Part shown: piece after piece, positions 7,810 to 16,363 of the stretch
Layout of the letters: each line of letters starts with the position of its first letter
Numbering within the stretch: position 1 is the stretch's first letter
Source: Sulfurovum sp.
GTDB taxonomy: Bacteria > Campylobacterota > Campylobacteria > Campylobacterales > Sulfurovaceae
Direction of reading: 5' to 3'
DNA: 39,582 nt
Assembly (NCBI GenBank): GCA_024637255.1
Contig: JAGXFO010000008.1
Location: forward strand, 1 to 39,582
Notes under the pieces: generated by a model
Databases searched by the model: none
The model's input: only the letters and a program-made list of their open reading frames with translations
Told to the model about the DNA's origin: nothing
Position numbers and translations under genes: made by a program

Positions 7810-9744
7810 GTGGCGCTCATAGACCTTTTTAACATCAAAAAACAATACGACATAAAACTATTACTCAATGATGTTGACTTTCACCTAAGTGAGGGGGAGC
7901 GTGTAACCATAGTAGGGCAAAATGGATGTGGGAAATCAACACTCATGAAAATTATTATGGGTACTGAAACTCCCACTGAGGGCAAAAGAGTGGTAAGTAA
8001 TTCAGTACATATAGAAATGCTTGCTCAGCAACCTTATTTTGATCCGAGCCTCTGCGTAAGAGATGCTATTCTCAATGAACTTACAGAACTGAAAAATGCA
8101 AAAGATGCCTATGATGCACTCAGTCTACAGGTTGCAGAAGATTTTGAAAATGAAGATCTCCTAAAAAAACTCGAAAAAGTTTCTACATTTTTAGACCATC
8201 ATAATGCATGGAATCTGGATGACAAGATAGAAAGGGTTATGCAGGAATTTCACCTCAAAGCGTATGAACACCGCCCTGTTATTTCTTTATCCGGAGGGGA
8301 ACAGCGTCGTGTTGCCTTGGCCTCACTCATACTGAAAAAGCCTGATATCCTCTTGCTTGATGAGCCTACAAACCACCTTGATGTCTACATGGTTGAGTTT
8401 TTGGAAGAGATTCTCCTTAAAGAGAATTTTACACTGCTTTTCATCTCACATGACAGACATTTTATAGATACTATCGCCACACGTGTGGTCGAAGTGGATA
8501 ATCAGGAGTTGGTAAGTTATACAGGCGGATACATGTCTTACCTTGAGCAAAAAGAGGCCCGTATGCATGCTATGAAAAAAGGACATGATAACCTTTTGCG
8601 TCTTCTAAAACAAGAAGAATCGTGGCTTGGCAAAGGGGTGAAGGCCAGGGAAAAACGTAACCAGGGGCGTAAAAAACGTGTTTTTGAACTTCGTGACGAA
8701 GCCAAGAAAAACCCTACCCTTATTCGAAAAATGATGGTAGAGCTCGAACGTGAAAAAAAACATTTTAACCGCGACGAAGGGGTTTCACGCAGAAAAATGC
8801 TTTTTGACCTGGAAAATATGAGCTACTCTATCGGGGGGAAAAAACTGATAGAAAACCTTACGACAAGGATTTTACAAAAAGACAAAATAGCCATCGTAGG
8901 GATAAATGGTGCAGGAAAATCTACTTTACTTAAACTGATGCTGGGGCGCATAAAACCAGACTCAGGTGTTATACAAAAAGGTGACTTTGCCTTAGGATAC
9001 TTTGACCAACACAGAGAGATGCTTGATGATACAAAAACGCTCATAGAAACCTTTTGTCCCGATGGCGGGGATGTTATAGATGTTCAAGGCACAAGCTTTC
9101 ATGTCTATGGCTACTTAAAATCTTTTCTTTTCCCGAAAGAATTTTTGACTAAAAAGGTAGGTATGCTCTCAGGCGGAGAGAAAAACCGCGTGGCACTCGC
9201 CTTGCTTTTAAGTAAAAAAGTGGACTGCCTGATACTGGATGAACCTACCAATGATTTAGACATACAGACCATCAATATTTTGGAAGAAAAACTTATCAAC
9301 TTCCCCGGAGCAATACTCTTTGTTTCACATGACCGATATTTTATAGACAAGATAGCCTCCAAACTCTTCATTTTTAAAGGCAACGGAGTGCTTGAAGAGT
9401 CTTATCAGACCTATACTGAGTACTTGGAGATAGAAAAAGAGATGAAGGAACTTGATGCGCTGGAAGCAGAAGTAAAAGCAAGTGTAAAAAAAGAGGAGCC
9501 CATACAGAAGAAAAAGCAGACCAAATTAAGCTACAAAGAGCAACGAGACTATGATATGTTACCAAATGAACTAGAAGCATTGGAAGAGAAAATAAGTGCA
9601 CTCAATGACTGTCTAATAAACCCTGAATGCCACCAGGAAAAAGGACTGACTGCACTTAGTGATGAATTATCTGATTATAAAAAAGAATATGAAGAAAAAA
9701 GTGACAGATATTTGGAGGTCTTAGAGATTTTCGAGTCTCTTTAG
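7810..9744 (+). CDS. ABC-F family ATPase (Uup/YheS-like), ribosome-associated
   Basis: The 644-residue protein has two ABC domains and no membrane segment. Domain 1 has Walker A GQNGCGKST (36-44), signature LSGGEQ (159-164) and Walker B ILLLDEPTNHLD (180-191). Domain 2 has GINGAGKST (about 362-370), LSGGEKN and CLILDEPTNDLD. A charged inter-domain linker (residues about 240-320) and a C-terminal coiled coil rich in Glu and Lys fit the ABC-F class acting on the ribosome. The start is GTG with AAGGA upstream; no in-frame ATG fits the conserved ALIDLFNIKK start. Which subfamily it belongs to is uncertain. Confidence 0.93.
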   Translation: MALIDLFNIKKQYDIKLLLNDVDFHLSEGERVTIVGQNGCGKSTLMKIIMGTETPTEGKRVVSNSVHIEMLAQQPYFDPSLCVRDAILNELTELKNAKDAYDALSLQVAEDFENEDLLKKLEKVSTFLDHHNAWNLDDKIERVMQEFHLKAYEHRPVISLSGGEQRRVALASLILKKPDILLLDEPTNHLDVYMVEFLEEILLKENFTLLFISHDRHFIDTIATRVVEVDNQELVSYTGGYMSYLEQKEARMHAMKKGHDNLLRLLKQEESWLGKGVKAREKRNQGRKKRVFELRDEAKKNPTLIRKMMVELEREKKHFNRDEGVSRRKMLFDLENMSYSIGGKKLIENLTTRILQKDKIAIVGINGAGKSTLLKLMLGRIKPDSGVIQKGDFALGYFDQHREMLDDTKTLIETFCPDGGDVIDVQGTSFHVYGYLKSFLFPKEFLTKKVGMLSGGEKNRVALALLLSKKVDCLILDEPTNDLDIQTINILEEKLINFPGAILFVSHDRYFIDKIASKLFIFKGNGVLEESYQTYTEYLEIEKEMKELDALEAEVKASVKKEEPIQKKKQTKLSYKEQRDYDMLPNELEALEEKISALNDCLINPECHQEKGLTALSDELSDYKKEYEEKSDRYLEVLEIFESL

Positions 9745-9775
9745 CCTCAATCGTCATATGTCAATCTCTGCCTTA

Positions 9776-10942
9776 TTACCAATGAACAACAACACTGCGC
9801 CTTCCCCAACGCAGTGCTGATCTTCTGTCCATTCCCATATAAATATCGATACGCTTTTTGTAACGTTTATTCATTTTATCGCGTACAGTATAATATCCTG
9901 GTAACCCCGCTATACGTACCTTTGTCCCGTTACGGATACCGTATCTGATCAGCATATCCCTTGAGACCGCGATGATTTTCATACCCGGACGAAGTCTGGT
10001 TCCCCAGGCAGCTATAAATGGTGAACTGCTTGTTTGTGCGGCATGGGAGGTGTAAGCTGTAGCAGTTACACGAAGTTTTCTTGTGCCAAAATCTCCAAGT
10101 ATTTCCAGTTTACGTTTTTTTATTTGCTGTGCAAGTTTTTTCTTTTTTTCTTCAGCTTTTTTCTTTGCTTCTATAACATAAGGGAGAGGAAGCTTGAGCA
10201 TTTTTCCTGCACTGATGACCGTATAGCTCTTTATGCTATTAAAATTCGCCAATGCTTTAGGCTCAAGGCTAAACTTTTTAGCAATAGACAATAATGTATC
10301 ACCCTCTTGAATTTTATACTCAGCAGATACCAACGCATCTATCATCTTTTGGTCAAAAGGCACCCTCAATTTTTGGCCTACAGCTATAACATACTTTTCT
10401 TTTAACTCATTTAATGCCGCTAGTTCTTTTGTTTTTAATCCAAACTTCTTTGCTATTTGACTAAGTGCGTCCCCTTTTCTAACAACATAAGTCCCATATT
10501 CTATTTGGGAAGGGGACACTTCGTAAAGCTGTATCTCTTCCATCTTCTCTTCAAGCTCTTCTATTTCCCCTTCAAGGGCTTGTATTTTCTCTTCAAGCTC
10601 TTCTTCTGCGACAGGTTCTTCCACCACTGTCACCCTGAAAGGTATTTTCTTGCTTCCTTTAAAACGCAGAGAATCTTCAACATCAAGATACTTTTCAATC
10701 ATATCTTCTACGGAAATCACTTTCACTGTAGGTTTTTTTGGCACAGGCAATGTCTTGGTCATTTTTAATTTTCGCGTACCCTTGAGGTACTTGATCTCTT
10801 CTGCACGTATCAGCTTCGCACCATAAGGGTTACACGTACTTATGTTGCTCGCCACAACCCGACAATCCACAACATTTTGTGCAAATGCAGATTCAAATAT
10901 GAACAATATGGATACGAAAAATATGGAATAATTTTTTGACAT
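9776..10942 (-). CDS. Secreted LysM and 3D-domain cell-wall protein
   Basis: The 388-residue protein has a signal peptide (cleaved near SAFAQ) and a charged coiled coil at about 110-145 (EELEEKIQALEGEIEELEE). Two LysM repeats follow (YVVRKGDALSQIAKKFG and YKIQEGDTLLSIAKKFS), then a Lys-rich linker and a C-terminal 3D domain with VTATAYT, VRDK and RIDIYMG carrying the aspartates. LysM binds peptidoglycan and the 3D fold is shared with MltA-type lytic transglycosylases, so a wall-remodelling role is likely. The ATG at 10942 is preferred over GTG three bases earlier. It follows thrC on the same strand with a 14-nt gap. Confidence 0.88.
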   Translation of the reverse strand: MSKNYSIFFVSILFIFESAFAQNVVDCRVVASNISTCNPYGAKLIRAEEIKYLKGTRKLKMTKTLPVPKKPTVKVISVEDMIEKYLDVEDSLRFKGSKKIPFRVTVVEEPVAEEELEEKIQALEGEIEELEEKMEEIQLYEVSPSQIEYGTYVVRKGDALSQIAKKFGLKTKELAALNELKEKYVIAVGQKLRVPFDQKMIDALVSAEYKIQEGDTLLSIAKKFSLEPKALANFNSIKSYTVISAGKMLKLPLPYVIEAKKKAEEKKKKLAQQIKKRKLEILGDFGTRKLRVTATAYTSHAAQTSSSPFIAAWGTRLRPGMKIIAVSRDMLIRYGIRNGTKVRIAGLPGYYTVRDKMNKRYKKRIDIYMGMDRRSALRWGRRSVVVHW

Positions 10943-10956
10943 CACTTTATATTAAA

Positions 10957-12423
10957 CTATAAAAAGCTTAATATCTCTCCTTTTATCGATTCTTTGGCAA
11001 CAACAATAGAATGGATAACAGGTTTGTCAAACAAAGCATTTATCATAGGCGGTACAGTTACATTTGCATTTGTACTCACCCATTTTAATGCTTCCACATC
11101 ATCTTTTACTTCATGGCCCAATGCCTTTGAAACAGCCGGACTGAATTTGGTCCACTCTGCCGTAGAGTAAACCACTGTTTTTAGATCTTTATCTCTTAAG
11201 GTTTTATAGGCTCTCATACAAGTTGCTGTGTGAGGATCCATAATATACCCTTTTTTTGCATACTCACCAACAACAGCTTCACACTCCTCATCATCTGAAA
11301 AAGATGCATCAAAATCTTCGCGTAATAATGCAAGCTCATCTGCACTGAGCTGATACTTACCGTCATTTGCCAGTGCCTCCATAAGTTCTTTGGTACGTAC
11401 TGCGCCAAATTTGTCAAACATAATACGTTCAACATTTGAGCTTTTTAGGATATCCATCGCAGGGGATTCTGTCTGAATAAGCTCTCTTACGGTGAGATCA
11501 TACGCTCCATTGCGGATCCAGTCTGTCAAAATATTATTGATATTAGAAGAGATAAGAATTTTTTCTATAGGAAGCCCTGCTTTTTTCGCATAATACGCTC
11601 CCAAAGCATTACCAAAGTTACCGCTTGGAACCACCAGATAAATCTTCTCTCCCATTCGAATCTTTTCCTTACGCACCAACTCTAGATAGGAATGGATATG
11701 GTAAATAATTTGAAATATAATACGCCCAAAGTTTACAGAATTTGCCGCTGAAAGCTTAATATTTCTTTGCGCCAATTCTTCTTTAAAATCTTGTGAAGCG
11801 AGTAAGTCTTTGAGTGTATTTTGAGTATCATCAAAGTTACCTTCAACCCCGATAACTTTCAGATTTGGTGCATCTTCGGTCACCATTTGAAGTCTCTGCA
11901 CATCTGATGTCCCTCCGTCTGGATAAAGACAAGCCACCTGAACGCCCTCTTGGTTTTTAAATGTTTCCAGCGTAGCGGGACCGGTATCTCCACTTGTTGC
12001 CGCCATAATAAGGTAGTGCTCACCTCTTTTTTGTGCGAGCCTACTTAACACATAGCCAAAAGGCTGTAACGCCATATCTTTAAAAGCTCGTGTTGGGCCA
12101 TGGTAAAGCTCGCAGACAAAACAGTCCTCTTCTACTTGGGAGAGAGGGGCCGGATTGGAAGGGTCATCAAAGGCGTCATATCTTTTTAAAGCCTCTTGCA
12201 ATACCTCTGTTTCAATGTCTATTCCAAATTTTTGTAAAAAATCCAATGCCAAAGTTTTATAGTGGCTCGAGAGATGTCCCTCTAAAAATTCTGTATCCAG
12301 TGTCGGAAGCTCTTTGGGTACATATAATCCACCAAAGCTCGCACTTGGGCTAAGTATTGCTTCTGAAAATAGTACAGATGAAGGCTTTTCCCCATCATTT
12401 CCACGTGTCTCAATAAATTGCAT
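10957..12423 (-). CDS. thrC: Threonine synthase
   Basis: ThrC converts O-phosphohomoserine to threonine with pyridoxal phosphate. The 488-residue protein fits the long, class-II type found in Proteobacteria and yeast. The PLP lysine lies in GPTRAFKDMAL (K115), and the phosphate-binding loop is NFGNALGAYYAKKAG. AGGA precedes the ATG, and a TATAAT lies about 30 nt upstream, so it has its own promoter. Confidence 0.95.
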   Translation of the reverse strand: MQFIETRGNDGEKPSSVLFSEAILSPSASFGGLYVPKELPTLDTEFLEGHLSSHYKTLALDFLQKFGIDIETEVLQEALKRYDAFDDPSNPAPLSQVEEDCFVCELYHGPTRAFKDMALQPFGYVLSRLAQKRGEHYLIMAATSGDTGPATLETFKNQEGVQVACLYPDGGTSDVQRLQMVTEDAPNLKVIGVEGNFDDTQNTLKDLLASQDFKEELAQRNIKLSAANSVNFGRIIFQIIYHIHSYLELVRKEKIRMGEKIYLVVPSGNFGNALGAYYAKKAGLPIEKILISSNINNILTDWIRNGAYDLTVRELIQTESPAMDILKSSNVERIMFDKFGAVRTKELMEALANDGKYQLSADELALLREDFDASFSDDEECEAVVGEYAKKGYIMDPHTATCMRAYKTLRDKDLKTVVYSTAEWTKFSPAVSKALGHEVKDDVEALKWVSTNANVTVPPMINALFDKPVIHSIVVAKESIKGEILSFL

Positions 12424-12453
12424 CTATCGTATCCTATGTTTATATTGGTGATT

Positions 12454-12459
12454 ATTATA
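12454..12459 (-). promoter_or_regulatory. -10 box for thrC
   Basis: TATAAT on the minus strand, preceded by TTTGGC, sits 31 nt upstream of the thrC ATG and gives a short leader of about 25 nt. The core resembles the argD and ABC-F promoters (TTTGCTATAATAC). Confidence 0.5.
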
Positions 12460-12513
12460 GCCAAATAAGCTAAGGGTTATGAGAATGCGTATGAATGAGG
12501 AGTGCTGTAGAAA

Positions 12514-12564
12514 GAGAAAATAAGTATTTGGTACTTCTTTTCTCCGCCCTCATGGGGGAGAAAA
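12514..12564 (-). terminator. Two overlapping hairpins after argB
   Basis: On the minus strand, just after the argB stop, TTTTCTCC pairs with GGAGAAAA (12564-12538). The second arm of that hairpin is also the first arm of a larger one (12544-12514, 13-bp stem with one mismatch, loop CCAAA) followed by TTTCT. The two cannot form together. The simplest reading is a terminator for DUF455-lpxK-argB. Confidence 0.5.
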
Positions 12565-12565
12565 T

Positions 12566-13417
12566 TTAAAGCTCTATACAAGTCCCAACACCCGAACTGG
12601 TCAAAATTTCCAACAAAAGCGAATGCTCTACCCGCCCATCTATAATATGCGCTTTTTTAACACCTCCGCGTAGTGCTTCTATGCAGGCATCCACTTTAGG
12701 CACCATGCCGCCTTGTATCGTGCCATCTTTTTTCAGCGCTTCTGTTTTTTCTATGCTTAAATTGGTAATGAGTTTCATCTCTTTATCCAAGACACCTGGC
12801 GTGTCTGTCAAAAAGAGTACTTTCCTTGCTTTAAGGGCTATGGCTACCTGACTCGCTGCAAGATCAGCATTGATATTAAACCCCGGATGTCCCATGGTAC
12901 TGCTTCCTGCAATGGGAGCAATAACAGGAATGGCCCCATCATCGATGATGTTATTGACTATTTCAGGATTCACATGTTCTATGATACCTGTGTAACCAAA
13001 TTTTTCAAAATCCTTAGGCATACCTTTTAAAAAACCGCCATCTTTTCCGGAAATACCTATGGCCTTGGAACCGTGGTTATCCAGCAAAGAAACGATCTCC
13101 TTGTTTATCTCTCCACTTAATACCATTTCTACCACACGCATCACTTCCCTACTAGTCACACGCTGTCCGTCTATAAACTTCGTATCTACACCCAAATCAC
13201 TCAGTAGATCCGTAATACTTTTACCTCCGCCATGCACAATAATAGGCTTCATCCCTACGAGGTGTAACAAAACGATATCTTGTGCGAACTGCTCTTTGAG
13301 TTCAGAACTTGTCTGCGCAGCACCCCCATACTTGATAACAATTTTCTCATTGGAGAATTTTTTAATAAATGGTAAAGCATCAAGTAGTGTTTTTACTACA
13401 TCAATCTTGCTTTTCAT
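12566..13417 (-). CDS. argB: Acetylglutamate kinase
   Basis: ArgB phosphorylates N-acetylglutamate in the second step of arginine synthesis. The 283-residue protein has the amino-acid-kinase motifs KYGGAA, IVHGGGKSIT, INADLAASQVA and FLTDTPGVLD, and the family's GGMVPKVDACIEAL. The N-terminal helix (VVKTLLDALPFIKKF) is the one that makes the arginine-inhibited hexamer in feedback-regulated ArgB, so allosteric control is plausible. Its ATG overlaps the lpxK stop as ATGA. argD lies 14 kb away, so the pathway genes are dispersed. Confidence 0.96.
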   Translation of the reverse strand: MKSKIDVVKTLLDALPFIKKFSNEKIVIKYGGAAQTSSELKEQFAQDIVLLHLVGMKPIIVHGGGKSITDLLSDLGVDTKFIDGQRVTSREVMRVVEMVLSGEINKEIVSLLDNHGSKAIGISGKDGGFLKGMPKDFEKFGYTGIIEHVNPEIVNNIIDDGAIPVIAPIAGSSTMGHPGFNINADLAASQVAIALKARKVLFLTDTPGVLDKEMKLITNLSIEKTEALKKDGTIQGGMVPKVDACIEALRGGVKKAHIIDGRVEHSLLLEILTSSGVGTCIEL

Positions 13418-14331
13418 GATTGGTATCCCTTTATGTACTCATCTATTTGAGTAAAAATTTCATTTTTGATCTCTAATTTTAACTTCATTTCCGAGATAGG
13501 CAACTTAAAGCCTTTCATCTTCACTCTATCTTTTGATGTACACAGTATGCTTAAGGCTTTATGTGTTTTTAAAAGCTCCTGTAGTGCCGACTCATCAAAA
13601 TAGGCATGGTCTTTCAAATAGATCTTTCCCACAACATTGGCAGGTAAATACGCATCCAACCTTGTCGGATTTGAGATGGCCGTGATAAGCAGCATTTTTT
13701 CCGTAACATCCACGAACTCAACCTGCCGTAGAAAGTCTATGCCCTCTTTTGCTATGCTGTCTGCATATTTTCTCTGTGAAAAAAACTCTCTAAAGGGCCC
13801 TGATGGAAATACGTAATGGTTTTGGATCTCACGAGGCTCCAAAAGTATCTCAAACTTTTCTATGTCCACACGGTTAAAGCCATCATCCAGAATAATGATT
13901 TTCGCACCCTGTTTTTTTGCAAAATCTATGGCCAAAACCCTGTCTTCGCTTACGACAACCGAAGCGTTAGGCAAAGTACCTGCCATAAGCATTGCTTCGT
14001 CTCCACTCTGTGTAACATCAACCAGCACTTGACCTTTACGGCTCACTTCAACAAGTCCTTTACTTTGACGTCCATATCCACGCGATACCACCGCAACATC
14101 TTTACACCTCGAAGCCACAGCGATGACAAATGGTGTTTTGCCTGAGCCCCCAACAATAAGGTTGCCAACACTGACAATAGGAATACCAAAAGACATTCTC
14201 TTTGCAAATTTTCTGCGCAACCACATTCCCGTACCATACATAGAAGAAAGAGGAAGCAAAAGCATACTGACTAGGCGATGATACCGCCTTGGCGCAAAAA
14301 ACATCTCTTCGAAAAATGCTCTCACAAACAC
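13414..14331 (-). CDS. lpxK: Tetraacyldisaccharide 4'-kinase (lipid A)
   Basis: LpxK adds the 4'-phosphate to the lipid A disaccharide at the inner membrane. The 305-residue protein has a hydrophobic, basic N-terminus, the P-loop VGNLIVGGSGKTPFV (about residues 55-69), VSRGYGRQSKG and the DDGF motif (ILDDGFNRVD). The start is GTG at 14331 and overlaps the DUF455 stop by 10 nt; its stop overlaps argB. The organism therefore makes a lipid-A-type outer membrane. Confidence 0.94.
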   Translation of the reverse strand: MFVRAFFEEMFFAPRRYHRLVSMLLLPLSSMYGTGMWLRRKFAKRMSFGIPIVSVGNLIVGGSGKTPFVIAVASRCKDVAVVSRGYGRQSKGLVEVSRKGQVLVDVTQSGDEAMLMAGTLPNASVVVSEDRVLAIDFAKKQGAKIIILDDGFNRVDIEKFEILLEPREIQNHYVFPSGPFREFFSQRKYADSIAKEGIDFLRQVEFVDVTEKMLLITAISNPTRLDAYLPANVVGKIYLKDHAYFDESALQELLKTHKALSILCTSKDRVKMKGFKLPISEMKLKLEIKNEIFTQIDEYIKGYQS

Positions 14332-15149
14332 ACTTTGGCACCAAGTCTCATAATCTCATCACAGCTAAACCCTGCTTCTTTTCTTCCTTCTACATTAACA
14401 TGAGGCCTATGTTTGGAAAGCAGATGATAGCGTTCGAGTATTTCAAAATACACAGATTCCTCTGTACCCTCTTTGTTTCCTTCTTTTTTACACAGATATT
14501 TAAACCATTTATCGCCTTTGAGAACATGGTCTATCTCTTCAGTATAAATAATGTTTAGTATATCTATGAGTTTTTTAACCTGCGGATTTTTGCGCTTATT
14601 ATCTAATTTCTTGATGATTTGCGGACTCACATCCAATCCTGAAGCTTCATAATAACGAGGAATAATTGCCATACGATCCAAAATGTTATGTGCGGTATGC
14701 TCTGCTGCATCAAACAGTCCGCAATGTACAGGAAAATCTCCATAAGCATATCCCAATTGGGTCAATAAGCTATCTAGCATCTTAAAATGGCGTATCTCAT
14801 CACTGGCTACTTCCAGCCAATCCATCTTGTATGCCCTAGACATCTGCGGGTAACGATACGCAGCATCCAGTGCCAGATCTATGGCTGAGAATTCTATATG
14901 TGCAATGGCATGAACCAGAGTGGCCAACCCCTCCTCACTCTCAAAGTCTTTTCTTGCAGGTAAATCTCTGGGGTCCACAATGTGACATTTGGAAGCATAT
15001 GACGGCTTTAAAAATACCGTCGGGCTAAAATCATTGGGTGCACTTATTTCATTTTGGATACAATAGTCCAAACACGAAGCAGTCAACTCCTCTTTGAGTA
15101 ATATATCATCACTCACAATGGCCTGCTCTAAAACTTCATATATATTCAT
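14322..15149 (-). CDS. DUF455 ferritin-like protein
   Basis: The 275-residue protein matches DUF455 (COG2833), which has a ferritin-like four-helix fold. HAIAHIEFSAIDLALDA and WLEVASDEIRHF supply the E/H metal ligands of a di-iron site, followed by HCGLFDAAEHTAHNILDRMA and YTEEIDHV. Family members act as di-iron oxygenases or hydroxylases, but the substrate is unknown here. It heads an operon with lpxK and argB. Its ATG is only 16 nt from the ATG of the divergent metallohydrolase. Confidence 0.88.
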   Translation of the reverse strand: MNIYEVLEQAIVSDDILLKEELTASCLDYCIQNEISAPNDFSPTVFLKPSYASKCHIVDPRDLPARKDFESEEGLATLVHAIAHIEFSAIDLALDAAYRYPQMSRAYKMDWLEVASDEIRHFKMLDSLLTQLGYAYGDFPVHCGLFDAAEHTAHNILDRMAIIPRYYEASGLDVSPQIIKKLDNKRKNPQVKKLIDILNIIYTEEIDHVLKGDKWFKYLCKKEGNKEGTEESVYFEILERYHLLSKHRPHVNVEGRKEAGFSCDEIMRLGAKVCL

Positions 15150-15165
15150 AGGAGAATTATATCAC

Positions 15166-15771
15166 ATGCAAATCAAAATCCAACCTATGGGCGCGACCCA
15201 AACCAACTGCTACATCGCTACGGTTGATGGGAAAGATTTCATCATCGATCCGGGGATGGGTGCAACAAGATGGGTACTTGACAATGTCACAAACCCAGTA
15301 GCCATTCTGAACACCCATGGACACTTCGATCATGTGTGGAGCAATCAAGAGATAAAAGAAGCACTTAACATTCCCCTTTATTGCCCCAAAGGCGATGCTT
15401 TCATGCTCTCAAACTGCCCCTTGGGTCAAAGAGTCCCTCAAAGCACAGCAGATTACCTTGTAGAAGATGACGAAGATCTTAGTATAGAAGGTGTGCAAAT
15501 AAAATATCGTCATTTTCCGGGGCATACACCAGGATGCAGCATCATTCAAATTAAAGACGTATGGTTTAGTGGTGATTTCCTCTTCCAGCAATCTATAGGA
15601 AGATGGGACTTCCCATTTTCAAGCGCAGAGGACATGGTAAAAAGTTTAGAAAAAGCAATGGAAATTGAAGGTGATTATACTATATATCCTGGGCATGGCT
15701 TAAGTACTACACTAAAAGCGGAGCAGAGGGTCATGCCTTATTGGATTGAACAGGTAGAGTCGACGATTTAA
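15166..15771 (+). CDS. MBL-fold metallohydrolase (glyoxalase II-like)
   Basis: The 201-residue protein has the zinc motif NTHGHFDHVW, then HTPGCSII, SGDFLF and the closing YPGHG, in the order of short GloB-like hydrolases. It probably hydrolyses a thioester such as a glutathione or related thiol ester, though the family is broad. I start at the ATG at 15166 with GGAGA upstream; an extension to 15094 would run into the divergent DUF455 gene. Its stop codon overlaps the convergent thioesterase stop (TTAA). Confidence 0.88.
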   Translation: MQIKIQPMGATQTNCYIATVDGKDFIIDPGMGATRWVLDNVTNPVAILNTHGHFDHVWSNQEIKEALNIPLYCPKGDAFMLSNCPLGQRVPQSTADYLVEDDEDLSIEGVQIKYRHFPGHTPGCSIIQIKDVWFSGDFLFQQSIGRWDFPFSSAEDMVKSLEKAMEIEGDYTIYPGHGLSTTLKAEQRVMPYWIEQVESTI

Positions 15772-16154
15772 CGCTTCAACACGTGCGCATCAAGAACGAA
15801 AGTAGTGAAACTTCCTTCATACACAAGCCTTCCCTCTACAAAGGCTTGCACATCCACGGTCCGCCTTGTTCCTTTTTCGCTCACAACTTTCGCTTTACAC
15901 AACACAGCATCGCCACTCTTTACCGGAGCAGTGAATTTGGACATCGATGCACCAAGAACAACCAAGGGATCATTAACTGCAGACATCGCAGAAAAATCTG
16001 CCGCTCCAAATACAAACCCGCCATGCACCAACCCTAGCTCGTCTACTGCCATTTGTTGCGTAGTATGAAGTAAAACTTCTGCATAGTTTTTTTCAAGTTT
16101 TGTTACTTTTCCGCAAAGAGAAGTGTCAATATTCACATGTGTATTGAGCTGCAT
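15768..16154 (-). CDS. PaaI-like hotdog thioesterase
   Basis: The 128-residue hotdog protein has the helix motif VHGGFVFGAADFSAM and a C-terminal strand VYEGSFTTFVL. Relatives hydrolyse acyl-CoA thioesters; the substrate is not evident. I choose the ATG at 16154 (MQLNTHVN), 4 nt after the stop of the upstream small protein. The frame continues to a GTG at 16202, but that would overlap most of the Cys-rich tail of the neighbour. It is convergent with the metallohydrolase at overlapping stops. Confidence 0.85.
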   Translation of the reverse strand: MQLNTHVNIDTSLCGKVTKLEKNYAEVLLHTTQQMAVDELGLVHGGFVFGAADFSAMSAVNDPLVVLGASMSKFTAPVKSGDAVLCKAKVVSEKGTRRTVDVQAFVEGRLVYEGSFTTFVLDAHVLKR

Positions 16155-16158
16155 AACG

Positions 16159-16341
16159 TTAGTTTGCACCACATTTTCCAGTTTCACACTTGCCGGTGTC
16201 ACACTTCATCTCAAAAGGTTTTAATTCATTTTTCTTAGCAGGTTCAACTGTATCAAATACACCTTCAGTGTAAAGTACATACGCAAAAATGGTTCCCAGA
16301 ACAACAAGGGATAAAGAAAGATAAAGAAAGAATTTTTTCAT
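16159..16341 (-). CDS. Small membrane-anchored Cys-rich tail protein
   Basis: The 60-residue product has an N-terminal membrane anchor or signal (FFLYLSLSLVVLGTIFAYVLY), a short Glu/Lys linker, and a tail KCDTGKCETGKCGAN with three cysteines spaced C-x4-C-x4-C. It is placed between hsrA (22 nt downstream of it) and the thioesterase (4 nt), all on one strand. The tail could bind metal or take part in thiol exchange in the periplasm. I do not recognise a named family, so that is inference. Confidence 0.7.
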   Translation of the reverse strand: MKKFFLYLSLSLVVLGTIFAYVLYTEGVFDTVEPAKKNELKPFEMKCDTGKCETGKCGAN

Positions 16342-16363
16342 TTGACAGCCTTAAAACAATTAT

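Noticed and set aside
13816..14145. Plus-strand 109-codon frame inside lpxK
   Set aside because: Antisense shadow of a clear lpxK gene, with no start signal.
16155..16202. Longer thioesterase start at GTG 16202
   Set aside because: It would overlap the Cys-rich tail gene almost to its linker, and hotdog relatives begin near the ATG at 16154.
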